A stretch of DNA of 64,000 nt from Armatimonadota bacterium (GTDB lineage Bacteria > Sysuimicrobiota > Sysuimicrobiia > Sysuimicrobiales > Sysuimicrobiaceae). The stretch is from NCBI GenBank assembly GCA_025059775.1, contig JANXCW010000010.1, positions 1 through 64,000 on the forward strand. Reading direction: 5' to 3'. The position numbers and the translations under genes are program-made. The notes under the pieces were generated by a model, which was given only the letters and a program-made list of their open reading frames with translations, was not told the origin of the DNA and did not search any database. Below, in pieces: positions 49,251 to 59,031 of this stretch (positions are counted from its first letter, which is position 1; each line of letters opens with the position of its first letter).

Positions 49251-52200
49251 ATGCCACTCCGCGCACTCCCTTCGCTCATCGCCACGTGGTCCCCGTACGC
49301 AGCCGCGCGCGGCACGCTGCGGGAGAGGGGGAGGGTATGGATCACCGGGCCCGTGGGGTCTCAGAAGGCTTTGGTGCTCGTTGCGTGCGTGCGCGAGGAG
49401 GTGCTGGAGGGTCGCGGATCCGTGCTCCTGCTCGTACCCGGCCAGGATGCCGCGGATCGCCTGGCGGATGACCTCCTGGGCTTTGCTCCGGAACTCGAAC
49501 CGTTCCTCCGGCTGCTTCCGCCCCTGGAAGCGGAGGAGGCAGGACCTCAGACCGTGGGGGAACGTCTGAGGGCGCTTCGGAACCTCGCGGAGGGCCGGCC
49601 GACGGCGCTCCTAGCCCCTGTCCGGGCCGTGACGGCTCCCGTGCCTTCCCCGGAACGCCTCCGCTCCTCCCAGGTGTGCCTGCGGGAGGGCGAGCGCGTC
49701 CCTCTCGAAGCCATCGCGGAGTTCTGCGCCGCGGGTGGCTACGAGCGGGAGGCGCTGGTGAGTCGTCCTGGGACCTTTGCGGTCCGGGGCGGGATCCTGG
49801 ATGTCTACCCCCCTGATGCGGACCGTCCGCTTCGGGTGGAGTGGTTCGGGGATGTGGTGGAGTCCATCCGGTGCTTCGATCCACAGACCCAGCGGTCCGA
49901 GCGGAAACTCCCCTCCGTGGAGATCCCTCCTGCGCGGGAACCCGAGGGAGAGGTGTGCGTGGTGGACCTACTCCCTGACGGCTCCCTGGTGGTCCTGGAC
50001 GAACCGCTGGAACTGGAGCGCCGGACCGCGGAGGGAGTCTTCGGATGGGCAAGGATCCAGCGTTCCCTCTCGCGTCTGCGGGCCGTCGTCCTCAGCGGAT
50101 TTACGGCCCCTCCGGAGGACTGGCCCGGAGTACGGCTGGAGTGCGGAAGCGTGGATCCCTTTGCGGGGCAGGTGAGCATGCTGGCTCAGGAGCTTCAGCG
50201 GTGGCGGCAGGCCGGCTACCGGGTGGTGGTGGCCAGCGCCCAGGCCCACCGCCTGGTGGAGATCCTCGCAGACCAGGGCTTTCCGGCCGGCCTGGCCGAG
50301 GATCTGGTTCAGGTGCCGGAGCCGGGGCGAGTTGTGGTGGTCTCCGCCTCCCTCTCGAACGGGTTCCGCATCGAGGATCTGCGCCTGGTGGTGGTCACGG
50401 ACGCGGAGGTGCTGGGGTGGCGGCGCCGGCGGCGCCGGTTCCGCCGGGCGGTGGAGGGGGGCCGGCTACGATCCTGGGCCGATCTCCAAGCTGGAGACCT
50501 GGTGGTGCACGTCCACCATGGGATCGGCCGGTTCCGAGGGATGGTGCGCAAGACCGTGGACGGAGCGACCCGTGACTACCTGTACCTGGAGTACGCGGAA
50601 GGGGACGCCCTATATGTGCCCACGGACCAGGTGAACTTGGTGCAGCGGTATGTGGGGGTGGAGGGGATCGAGCCGAAGATCCACCGGCTGGGAACCGGGG
50701 ACTGGGAGCGGGAGAAGCGGCGGGTTAGGGAGGCCACCCAGCAGATCGCCCGGGAGCTCCTGGAGCTCTACGCCCGGCGGGAGACCGTTCGGGGCCACGC
50801 CTTCTCCCCGGACACTCCTTGGCAGCGGGAGATGGAGGCCGCCTTCGAGTACGAGGAGACCCCGGACCAGCGGAAGGCCATTGAGGACGTGAAGCGGGAC
50901 ATGGAGTCCCCGCGGCCCATGGACCGGCTGGTGGCGGGGGACGTGGGCTACGGGAAGACGGAGGTGGCGGTTCGGGCTGCCTTCAAGGCAGTGATGGACG
51001 GAAAGCAGGTGGCGGTCCTGGCGCCCACCACCCTGCTTGCGCAACAGCACTACCACGTGTTCCGGAGCCGCTTCCAGCCCTATCCCATCCGGGTGGAGCT
51101 CTTGAGCCGGTTCCGGCCCCGCCAGGAAATCCAGGCGGTGCTGGAGGCCCTGGCCAGCGGGGAGGTGGATGTGGTCATCGGCACCCACCGGCTGTTGCAG
51201 AAGGACGTGCGGTTCCACGACCTGGGACTCGTGATCATCGATGAGGAGCAGCGGTTCGGGGTGGTGCACAAGGAGAAGCTGAAGCAGCTGCGCGCCAGCG
51301 TGGACGTCCTCACCCTCACCGCCACCCCCATCCCCCGTACCCTCCACATGGCCCTGGTGGGATTGCGGGACCTCTCCGTGATGGAGACCCCCCCGGAGGC
51401 TCGGCTTCCCATCCGCACCACGGTGGCGGAGTGGGACGAGGGGCTGGTGCAGAACGCCATCCGCCGGGAACTGGAGCGGGGAGGGCAGGTGTACGTGGTG
51501 CACAACCGGGTGCAGACCATTCATCAGGCGGCCCGCCGCATCCAGGCCCTGGTGCCGGAGGCACGGGTGGCGGTAGCCCACGGCCAGATGCCGGAGGGGA
51601 AGCTGGAGCGGGTGATGCTGGACTTCCTCGGCGGCAGGTACGACGTGCTGGTGTGCACCACCATCATCGAGATCGGACTCGACCTGCCCAACGTGAACAC
51701 CCTCCTCGTGGAGGACGCCCACACCCTGGGGCTCGCGCAGCTGTACCAACTGCGGGGCCGGGTAGGCCGGTCGGACCGGCAGGCCTACGCATACTTCCTG
51801 TATCCCCGGGGTGCCCGGCTGACCCCGGAAGCCCAGGAGCGCCTGGCGGCCCTGCGGGAGTTCACGGAGCTCGGCAGCGGCCTGCGGCTCGCCATGCGGG
51901 ATCTGGAGATCCGGGGTGCCGGGAATCTCCTAGGTCCCGAGCAGCACGGGCACCTCGCCGCTGTCGGGTTCGAGCTGTATACCCGTCTGCTGGAAGAGGC
52001 CATCCGCCGTCTGCGGGGGGGGGTCGTGGAGGAGATCCCGGATCCGGTGGTGGATCTGCGGGTCTCCGCGTACCTCCCCGCGGACTACATCCCGGAGGAA
52101 GCCCAACGGCTCAGCATCTACCGGCGGCTTGCGGCCCTGCGGTCCACGGAGGAGGCCGCGGAGCTTTGGGAGGAGCTTCAGGATCGCTACGGCCCGCCTC

Positions 52201-52493
52201 CCGAGCCCGTACACGCTCTGGTGGAGATCGCGGTCCTGCGGGAGAGGGCCCGAGCTTTGGGCATCGGGACCGTCCAGCAGCGTCCGGATGGGGTGCTGCT
52301 CCGCTTCCGGGTCCCGCTGGAGGAGCGGGAAAGAACCTGGGTGCGGCTGGAACACCGCCGCCGGGTGGGAGTGACTCCAGAAGGGCTTCTCGTGCGGTGC
52401 GCACCGGAGGAGGTCCTGCGGTGGGTCCGTGAGGTGCTGGACAGCCTTACGCGCCTGCGGCGCCAGGAGCCCACGGGCGTGCCCGCGGGATGA
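49251..52493 (+). CDS. mfd: Transcription-repair coupling factor
   Basis: The 1080-residue Mfd has an N-terminal UvrB-homology module (RVWITGPVGSQKALVL) and RNAP-interaction domain (LVVHVHHGIGRF through LYVPTDQ). The RecG-like translocase has Walker A AGDVGYGKTEVA, DEEQRFGV, TATPIPRTLHMAL and QLRGRVGRSDR, and a C-terminal TRCF domain follows. It removes stalled RNA polymerase at lesions and recruits UvrA. It heads a Bacillus-like mfd-mazG-rqcP run. Confidence 0.97.
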   Translation: MPLRALPSLIATWSPYAAARGTLRERGRVWITGPVGSQKALVLVACVREEVLEGRGSVLLLVPGQDAADRLADDLLGFAPELEPFLRLLPPLEAEEAGPQTVGERLRALRNLAEGRPTALLAPVRAVTAPVPSPERLRSSQVCLREGERVPLEAIAEFCAAGGYEREALVSRPGTFAVRGGILDVYPPDADRPLRVEWFGDVVESIRCFDPQTQRSERKLPSVEIPPAREPEGEVCVVDLLPDGSLVVLDEPLELERRTAEGVFGWARIQRSLSRLRAVVLSGFTAPPEDWPGVRLECGSVDPFAGQVSMLAQELQRWRQAGYRVVVASAQAHRLVEILADQGFPAGLAEDLVQVPEPGRVVVVSASLSNGFRIEDLRLVVVTDAEVLGWRRRRRRFRRAVEGGRLRSWADLQAGDLVVHVHHGIGRFRGMVRKTVDGATRDYLYLEYAEGDALYVPTDQVNLVQRYVGVEGIEPKIHRLGTGDWEREKRRVREATQQIARELLELYARRETVRGHAFSPDTPWQREMEAAFEYEETPDQRKAIEDVKRDMESPRPMDRLVAGDVGYGKTEVAVRAAFKAVMDGKQVAVLAPTTLLAQQHYHVFRSRFQPYPIRVELLSRFRPRQEIQAVLEALASGEVDVVIGTHRLLQKDVRFHDLGLVIIDEEQRFGVVHKEKLKQLRASVDVLTLTATPIPRTLHMALVGLRDLSVMETPPEARLPIRTTVAEWDEGLVQNAIRRELERGGQVYVVHNRVQTIHQAARRIQALVPEARVAVAHGQMPEGKLERVMLDFLGGRYDVLVCTTIIEIGLDLPNVNTLLVEDAHTLGLAQLYQLRGRVGRSDRQAYAYFLYPRGARLTPEAQERLAALREFTELGSGLRLAMRDLEIRGAGNLLGPEQHGHLAAVGFELYTRLLEEAIRRLRGGVVEEIPDPVVDLRVSAYLPADYIPEEAQRLSIYRRLAALRSTEEAAELWEELQDRYGPPPEPVHALVEIAVLRERARALGIGTVQQRPDGVLLRFRVPLEERERTWVRLEHRRRVGVTPEGLLVRCAPEEVLRWVREVLDSLTRLRRQEPTGVPAG

Positions 52494-52538
52494 GCGGACT
52501 GGCTGTACAATCAAACGGAGCGCAGAGGAGGCGGCGGG

Positions 52539-53333
52539 ATGGCGCTGCCCACGTTCGAGGATCTGGTGCGGGTCATGGCGACGCTGCGGGGACCGGGAGG
52601 CTGTCCGTGGGACCGTCAGCAGACGCATGCCTCCCTCCGGCCCTACCTCCTGGAGGAAGCCTACGAGGTCCTGGAAGCCATCGAGCGGGGAGATCCAGAG
52701 CGCCTGCGCGACGAGCTGGGGGATCTGCTGCTCCAGGTGCTGTTCCACGCCCAGATCGCCGCAGAGTCGGGATCCTTCACCGTCCATGACGTGGTCGCGC
52801 ATCTGCACGACAAGCTGGTGCGCCGCCACCCCCACGTCTTCCCTGACGCGGCGGGACGCGTGGTGGAGGGCGTGGTCACCCCGGAGCAGGTGATGCAACG
52901 GTGGGAGGGTCTCAAGCGGGCGGAGCGGGGAGAGGCTACCCCGGCCCTGGACGGCGTCCCTTCAGCCCTCCCGGCGCTTCTCTGGGCCCAGAAGCTGTAC
53001 CAGCGGGCGCGGGAGGTGGGGTGGGAGTGGCCGGACGTGCGGGAAGCCCTGGGGAAGCTGGAGGAGGAAGTCCGGGAGCTCCGGGAAGCGTTGGAGGGGC
53101 ACCACCTTCAGGCCATTCGGGAGGAGGTGGGCGACGTGCTCATGGCCGCGGTGAAGGTGGCGGCCTTCACCGGGACCGATGCGGAGGGAGCGCTGCGGGA
53201 TGCGTGCCGGAAGTTCATCCGGCGATTCGAGACCATGGAGCGGCTCGCGGCGGAGAGGGGGCAACGGATGGAGCAGCTTCCCCTCTCGGAGCTCCTGGGA
53301 CTGTGGCAGGAGGCCAAGGAGCGCGCGGGCTAG
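52539..53333 (+). CDS. mazG: Nucleoside triphosphate pyrophosphohydrolase MazG
   Basis: The 264-residue MazG has two tandem MazG folds. The first has LLEEAYEVLEAI and LRDELGDLLLQV (EExxE and ExxD metal motifs). The second has KLEEEVRELREAL and IREEVGDVLMAAV. It starts with MALPTFEDLVRVMATLRGP and CPWDRQQTH. It hydrolyses non-canonical NTPs. The ATG follows GAGGAGGCGG. Synteny with mfd and rqcP is conserved. Confidence 0.96.
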   Translation: MALPTFEDLVRVMATLRGPGGCPWDRQQTHASLRPYLLEEAYEVLEAIERGDPERLRDELGDLLLQVLFHAQIAAESGSFTVHDVVAHLHDKLVRRHPHVFPDAAGRVVEGVVTPEQVMQRWEGLKRAERGEATPALDGVPSALPALLWAQKLYQRAREVGWEWPDVREALGKLEEEVRELREALEGHHLQAIREEVGDVLMAAVKVAAFTGTDAEGALRDACRKFIRRFETMERLAAERGQRMEQLPLSELLGLWQEAKERAG

Positions 53334-53336
53334 CGG

Positions 53337-53594
53337 ATGCGCCTCGACCGGTTCCTGCAGCAAAGCCGGGTCGTCCGACGTCGTACCCTGGCCCATGCCC
53401 TGTGCGCGAACTTCCGGGTCCGCCTGAACGGGCACGTGGCCAAGCCCGCTTCCCGCGTCCGTCCCGGCGATCTCATCGAGATCGACTTCGGAATCCGGAG
53501 GGTGGTGGTGCGGGTACGGGAGGTCCCCGAGCGTCCGGTGCCTCCCTCGGAGGCGGGAGGGCTGGTGGAGATCCTCGAGGTGGTTCGGGAGTAG
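53337..53594 (+). CDS. rqcP: S4-domain RNA-binding protein, RqcP/YabO-like
   Basis: The 85-residue protein is a single S4 domain: MRLDRFLQQSRVVRRRTLA, then RVRLNGHVAKPASRVRPGD. Its position directly after mazG and before divIC matches Bacillus YabO/RqcP, which works with RqcH in C-terminal alanine tailing on stalled 50S-peptidyl-tRNA complexes. The function is assigned by synteny. HslR is the alternative homologue. Confidence 0.8.
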   Translation: MRLDRFLQQSRVVRRRTLAHALCANFRVRLNGHVAKPASRVRPGDLIEIDFGIRRVVVRVREVPERPVPPSEAGGLVEILEVVRE

Positions 53595-53601
53595 GAGGTA
53601 A

Positions 53602-54876
<1,275 letters not shown>

Positions 54877-54954
54877 AACACCGGTTCTCGTCCGTGGGTT
54901 CGAGAGGGAGGCAGGAATTCCGGGGGAGGTTCGCGAAGGTTCTCCTCAGACGGG

Positions 54955-55284
54955 ATGCAGGCACGCCGCGGGTTTCATCGGACCACATCCCTCGCCCGAC
55001 TCGGGAAGTTTGCGGTGTTCCTCGCCCTGGCGGCGTTCCTCCTCGGCTCCCTTGCCCGATCCGCCTCCCGGGCCTACTGGCTGGACCGGGAGGTGCGCAC
55101 CCTGGAACGCGTCCGGGCAAACCTCCTGGCGCAGAACCGACGGCTGCGGGAGGAGATCCAGCGCCTGCACGACCCCAAGGTGGTGGAGCGCATGGCGCGG
55201 GAGGAGCTGGGCTTCGTGCGGCCCGGGGAGATCGCGGTCCTCCTTCTCCCGATCCCTACCCCGCCTCCGAAACGCCCCCGCTGA
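54955..55284 (+). CDS. Septum formation initiator, FtsB/DivIC family
   Basis: This 109-residue bitopic protein has a short basic cytoplasmic N-terminus, one membrane helix (about 18-38), a leucine-zipper coiled coil (VRTLERVRANLLAQNRRLREE truncated in this quotation) and the family motif ERMAREELGFVRPGE. Its location after eno in the mfd-mazG-rqcP group supports DivIC identity. It would act in the FtsQLB-like divisome complex. The ribosome site is weak. Confidence 0.85.
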   Translation: MQARRGFHRTTSLARLGKFAVFLALAAFLLGSLARSASRAYWLDREVRTLERVRANLLAQNRRLREEIQRLHDPKVVERMAREELGFVRPGEIAVLLLPIPTPPPKRPR

Positions 55285-55293
55285 GGTAGGCCG

Positions 55294-55914
55294 TCACGCG
55301 CGGCCCCCGGCGCGTGCAAGCCACCTGCGCCCCACGTAGGTGGTGCGCTCCGTGATCACCAGGTCCAGGTAGATGTCCTGAGGCTCCATGGGGACCTCCT
55401 CCACCACCTGGCACTCGTACGCGAGCCCCACAAGCCAGCAGTCAGGCCGCATGCCGCTCAGCAGCCGGTCGTAGTAACCCCAGCCATGTCCGAGGCGACC
55501 GCCCTGGCGATCGAACACAACGCCCGGCACCAGGACCATGTCCACCTCCTGCGCCGTCAGAGCCCGCCCGGCGCGCAGGACGGGCTTCGGCTCCAGGATG
55601 CCGAAGGACCCGGGCTCCAGTTCGGCGAGATCCTGGAGCACGAACAACTGGAGCACGTCCTGCCCCCTCTCGTCCCGGGTGCAGTACGGCACCGCCACGC
55701 GCTTGCCCATGGCCATGGCCCGGGGGAGGAAGGGACGGGTGCGGACCTCGCTCCCCGCGTCCACGTAGAAGAGTACGGTGCGGGCCTGCTGGAACTGCGG
55801 GAGCCGGAACACCTTCTCCAGGATGGCCCGGCTCTTGGCCTCCTTATCCGGCTCCGCCACTCGAGCACGGGTGATGCGCCGGCGGAGCTCCTGCTTGCAG
55901 ACGGCCACGCTCAT
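55294..55914 (-). CDS. 5-formyltetrahydrofolate cyclo-ligase
   Basis: This 206-residue protein has the 5-FTHF cyclo-ligase/MTHFS pattern: KQELRRRITRAR, LFYVDAGSEVRTRP, VDMVLVPGVVFDRQGGRLGHG (the P-loop-like phosphate site; 20 or fewer residues shown), then GWGYYDRLLS. It converts 5-formyl-THF to methenyl-THF using ATP. It is convergent with divIC, 9 bp apart, and lies downstream of the sugar dehydrogenase on the same strand. Confidence 0.92.
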   Translation of the reverse strand: MSVAVCKQELRRRITRARVAEPDKEAKSRAILEKVFRLPQFQQARTVLFYVDAGSEVRTRPFLPRAMAMGKRVAVPYCTRDERGQDVLQLFVLQDLAELEPGSFGILEPKPVLRAGRALTAQEVDMVLVPGVVFDRQGGRLGHGWGYYDRLLSGMRPDCWLVGLAYECQVVEEVPMEPQDIYLDLVITERTTYVGRRWLARAGGRA

Positions 55915-55935
55915 CCCAGCTCCATAGTAGCGCCC

Positions 55936-57003
55936 TCAGGGGGGAAGAATCCGTAGGATCCGGTCGTCCTCGGGACCAGGGCTTCCCCGACCATCCCGGT
56001 TGCTCGTGAGCACGTACAGGGCGCCGTCCGGACCCTCCACCACGTCCCGCAGCCGGCCGAATCCCCCCAGCACCCGTTCCTGCCGCACCACCCGGGTACC
56101 CTCCGCGTCCAGGATGAACAGGCGCAGGTGTGCACCGCGTAGGTTCGCCACGAGCAGCCCCTCCCGCCACGCGCCGCGCGAGGAGAAGGCGGCGCCTGAA
56201 GGGGCCCATGTCTCATTCCCGCTGCAGGCCACGGCATCGGTGAACCCCGGCGGATGTGGGGCCCCACACAGGACCTCCGGCCATCCGTAGTTGGCTCCCG
56301 GTCGGATCAGGTTCACCTCATCGTGGGCAAAGCCCCCATCTCCCGTGGGTCCGTGTTCCGTAGCATAGAGCTGGCGGGTGCGGGGATGCCACGCGAGCCC
56401 CTGCACGTTGCGGTGGCCGAGGGAGTAGACGGGAGAGCCGGGGAAAGGGTTGTCGCGGGGAATGCCTCCGTCCGGCGCCACGCGCAGGATTTTGCCCGCA
56501 AGACTCGAGCGGTCCTGGGCGAGGGTGGGCGAGCGGGCGTCCCCGGTGCCCACGTACAGCATGCCGTCGGGACCGAAGCGCAGGCGACCACCGTCGTGGA
56601 CGAATGCCCCGGGAATGCCGTCCAGGATCACCCGATCCCGCACGAGCCGGCCGCCCTCCTCCCGCAGGCGCTCCACGCGGTTGCGCAGCCCTCCGGCCTC
56701 GTAGGTGTAGTACACGTAGACGTAGGGCTGTCGGGGGAATTCCGGGTGGAGGGCAATTCCCAGCAGGCCCGCTTCCCCTACGTGGGCCACCGGGAGCTGG
56801 GCCACGGGATCCGGCTCCAGTCGACCCGCGCGGATCACCCGGATCCGGCCCGGTCGTTCCGTCACGAAGGCGCGGCCGTCCGGCGCGAAAGCCATCTGCC
56901 AGGGGATCTCAAGCCGCCGGGCGTAGACCGTGACCTGCGGGGCAGGCTCAGCGGGCCCGCTGGTTGTCAGGACCACCGCGAGGACGAGGATTCCCCACCG
57001 CAT
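55936..57003 (-). CDS. PQQ-dependent sugar dehydrogenase, soluble aldose dehydrogenase-like
   Basis: The 355-residue exported beta-propeller has a signal peptide (MRWGILVLAVVLTTSG), then LEIPWQMAFAPDGRAFVTER, GEAGLLGIALHPEF, RFGPDGMLYVGTGDA, GHRNVQGLAWHP, TEHGPTGDGG and GANYGWPEV. These are hallmarks of the YliI/GdhB-like quinoprotein family. PQQ binding is inferred from the family. The ATG at 57003 was selected because GGAGGTGGATCC precedes it. The frame is open much further upstream over non-coding sequence. Confidence 0.9.
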   Translation of the reverse strand: MRWGILVLAVVLTTSGPAEPAPQVTVYARRLEIPWQMAFAPDGRAFVTERPGRIRVIRAGRLEPDPVAQLPVAHVGEAGLLGIALHPEFPRQPYVYVYYTYEAGGLRNRVERLREEGGRLVRDRVILDGIPGAFVHDGGRLRFGPDGMLYVGTGDARSPTLAQDRSSLAGKILRVAPDGGIPRDNPFPGSPVYSLGHRNVQGLAWHPRTRQLYATEHGPTGDGGFAHDEVNLIRPGANYGWPEVLCGAPHPPGFTDAVACSGNETWAPSGAAFSSRGAWREGLLVANLRGAHLRLFILDAEGTRVVRQERVLGGFGRLRDVVEGPDGALYVLTSNRDGRGSPGPEDDRILRILPP

Positions 57004-57060
57004 GGATCCACCTCCCTCCGGAGTACACCTCCAGGGGATCAAGAAGGTGTGAAGGACGCT

Positions 57061-58275
57061 ATGATGGAGTCGTTCCCGAGGTGTGCTGTGAACACCACCA
57101 GCCCGATCGCCACCGACTCCACCCCGGCTCTTCGGGCCCCGCGACGTCTGGGGTGGTTTCTGCTCCTCCTCATCGTGGGACACGCGGCAGTGGATGCGGG
57201 CGCGGGCGCCCTTCCCGCCCTCGTCCAGCACTTCCGCACAGAACTCGCGCTTTCCTACACCCTCACGGGGATCCTTGTCACGGCCGCCTCCCTCGGCGGA
57301 GGTGTGGCGCAGGTCGGCGCGGGGTTGTGGGCGGACTGGCGACCCCAACCGTGGATGCCCGCGGCGGGCGTGGCCCTGACCACCCTAGGGCTCGGAGGCG
57401 CGGGCTTCGCCCGCGACGCGCGCACCGCCACCGTGGCCCTCGCCCTGATCGCGCTGGGGAGCGCGCTGTTCCACCCGGAGGCGGTCCGTACCGTCTACCT
57501 GTCCGGGGAAGAGCGAAGGGCCACCGCCATGGCGACCTTCAGCATCGGCGGCAACCTGGGATGGGCGCTGGGCCCGGCCGTGGTGGCGCTCCTCACGGGC
57601 CTGTGGGGCCTGGGGGGAATGCGGTGGTGGTTGCTGGTAGGGCTCCCCATAGCGGCCTTCCTCGGGTTCGTCACACCCCCTGGCTCCGTCTCCCCCGCCG
57701 CGACCCCCTTGGCTCCGGATAGGGAAGACCGGGATGACTGGCGGGCGTACCTCAACGTTCTCCTGGTGAGCCTTCTGCGGGGAGCCGTCCACTTGGCGGT
57801 CACCATCTTCTACCTGGGCTACCTCATCGATACCCTGGGCCGGAGCCGGACGGAGGCCTCCCTGGCCCTCTCCCTGCTGCTCGCCAGCGGCATCGTCTCC
57901 TCTCCCCTCCTGGGCCGGCTCGCGGACCGCCTCGGTCCCAAGCCCGTGCTGGCCGTCACCATCGCGGTCCTGGCCGTGCTCGTGGCCTTGCTCCCAATGG
58001 CCCCCTCCGGCGGCGTGTACCCCATGATGGTGCTGGTTGGCGCGAGCTCCATGGGAACCTTTCCGGTCTCCCTGGTGCTGGGTCAGCAATATCTGCCGAG
58101 CCGGCGGGCCCTGGGAGGGGGGATGCAGGTGGCGGTCTCCTCCTTTGCCTCCCTATTCGCCACGCCGTTCGGCTTCCTCGCGGACCGCACAGGCATTCCC
58201 ACCGTGCTTTGGGTTGCAGCAGCCCTGGCGGCCTTCGGGGCGTTCCTCGCCTCGCGCCTTCCCGCTCGGGCCTAA
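57061..58275 (+). CDS. MFS transporter, fosmidomycin-resistance (Fsr)-like
   Basis: The 404-residue twelve-helix MFS protein has the Fsr-subfamily opening GHAAVDAGAGALPALVQHF, then LSYTLTGILVTA and the inter-domain LADRLGPKPVL motif. Fsr exports fosmidomycin and related compounds. Fosmidomycin targets the MEP pathway that includes ispG, but the two genes are far apart here. ATG 57061 has GAAGG five bases upstream; ATG 57064 is equally possible. Confidence 0.85.
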   Translation: MMESFPRCAVNTTSPIATDSTPALRAPRRLGWFLLLLIVGHAAVDAGAGALPALVQHFRTELALSYTLTGILVTAASLGGGVAQVGAGLWADWRPQPWMPAAGVALTTLGLGGAGFARDARTATVALALIALGSALFHPEAVRTVYLSGEERRATAMATFSIGGNLGWALGPAVVALLTGLWGLGGMRWWLLVGLPIAAFLGFVTPPGSVSPAATPLAPDREDRDDWRAYLNVLLVSLLRGAVHLAVTIFYLGYLIDTLGRSRTEASLALSLLLASGIVSSPLLGRLADRLGPKPVLAVTIAVLAVLVALLPMAPSGGVYPMMVLVGASSMGTFPVSLVLGQQYLPSRRALGGGMQVAVSSFASLFATPFGFLADRTGIPTVLWVAAALAAFGAFLASRLPARA

Positions 58276-58417
58276 GGCTGCACCCCCAGGGTCACCCGCA
58301 CCTTCAGGATCCAACTCCCCCACCCGGTGAACCGCTGCCGTCTCCCGGACGAGGGGCGGATCGGAGGACCTTTCTCGGGACGGTGGGTTGCCCCGGGCTA
58401 CAGCCCTGGGGAAGCGC

Positions 58418-58873
58418 TCAAGAGGAATGGCCTTGCTGCGGGCTGGAGGCCTGGAGGTCCCGTAGAATCCGGAGGGCCTGTTCCAGCTGGGAGTGGTGCA
58501 CCAGCATGCGGTCTCGGTGGAAGGTAGGAAGCGGGTGAGCGGAGATCCCCCTCCGCTGGAGGAGGTCGATGACCGCGGCGAGGAGGTCTGCAGCCCCCGC
58601 ATGCGGCGCCACGTCCAGGGTGACCATCCGGTAGCCGGCCTCCACCCGGATGGCGTGCAGCCCTCGGCCCACCTGTGCCCACTCCGTCTCCCGGCAGACC
58701 ACCCGGACCCCGTTCGGCTCGAAGGTGAGGCAGAAGGGTGCGTGGAACCGATCCGCCCGTCGCTGCACCGCCCTCGCTTCCCAGCGCGGGAGGTGCACCT
58801 GGACGAGGGGCTCAGGGTCCACCACGATGCGCGCCCGTGCTAGGTGCTCCACAAGCCGGGGATCCAGCTTCAT
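58418..58873 (-). CDS. ACT domain-containing protein
   Basis: The 151-residue protein has an N-terminal PLVQVHLPRWEARAV strand-helix. The C-terminal ACT/CASTOR-like unit contains GLHAIRVEAGYRMVTLDVA, DLLAAVIDLLQRRGISAHP and LVHHSQLEQALRILRDL. ACT domains bind amino acids. The partner or enzyme is unknown. ATG 58873 overlaps the TGA of a cystathionine gamma-synthase-like relic, so it once followed that gene in a methionine/cysteine operon. A 21-nt GC hairpin follows the stop. Confidence 0.65.
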   Translation of the reverse strand: MKLDPRLVEHLARARIVVDPEPLVQVHLPRWEARAVQRRADRFHAPFCLTFEPNGVRVVCRETEWAQVGRGLHAIRVEAGYRMVTLDVAPHAGAADLLAAVIDLLQRRGISAHPLPTFHRDRMLVHHSQLEQALRILRDLQASSPQQGHSS

Positions 58874-58944
58874 GCCAGGGCCTGCTCTAGATCCGCAAGG
58901 AGGTCTTCGGGATCCTCGATGCCCACGGAGAGGCGTAGTTCTCC
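58870..58944 (-). pseudogene. C-terminal remnant of a cystathionine gamma-synthase/lyase-family gene
   Basis: On the minus strand one frame reads GELRLSVGIEDPEDLLADLE followed by QALA and a TGA at 58872-58870. This is the conserved C-terminus of PLP-dependent gamma-synthases (MetB, MetC and MetY family). Only about 25 codons remain. Upstream bases show no further homology, and nfo starts about 90 bp away. The TGA overlaps the ATG of the ACT gene, preserving the old operon junction. Confidence 0.65.
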
Positions 58945-59019
58945 GGATCCACAGGGGTGACCTCCACGCTCCACTCAAGCCTCCCGCGTGGTTCTCCTCC
59001 CATGGTAGGCTAGGTCTGC

Positions 59020-59025
59020 TACAGT
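59020..59025 (+). promoter_or_regulatory. -10 element of a probable leaderless nfo mRNA
   Basis: TACAGT at 59020-59025 is followed by 6 bp and then GTG 59032. There is no ribosome-binding site and no clear -35. With transcription starting about 7 bp after the -10 box, the mRNA would begin at the start codon. Confidence 0.45.
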
Positions 59026-59031
59026 AAAGCC

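Noticed and set aside
57004-57348. Upstream extension of the sugar dehydrogenase frame
   Set aside because: ATG 57003 has a strong ribosome site followed by a signal peptide. The extension overlaps the divergent MFS gene and is low-complexity shadow.
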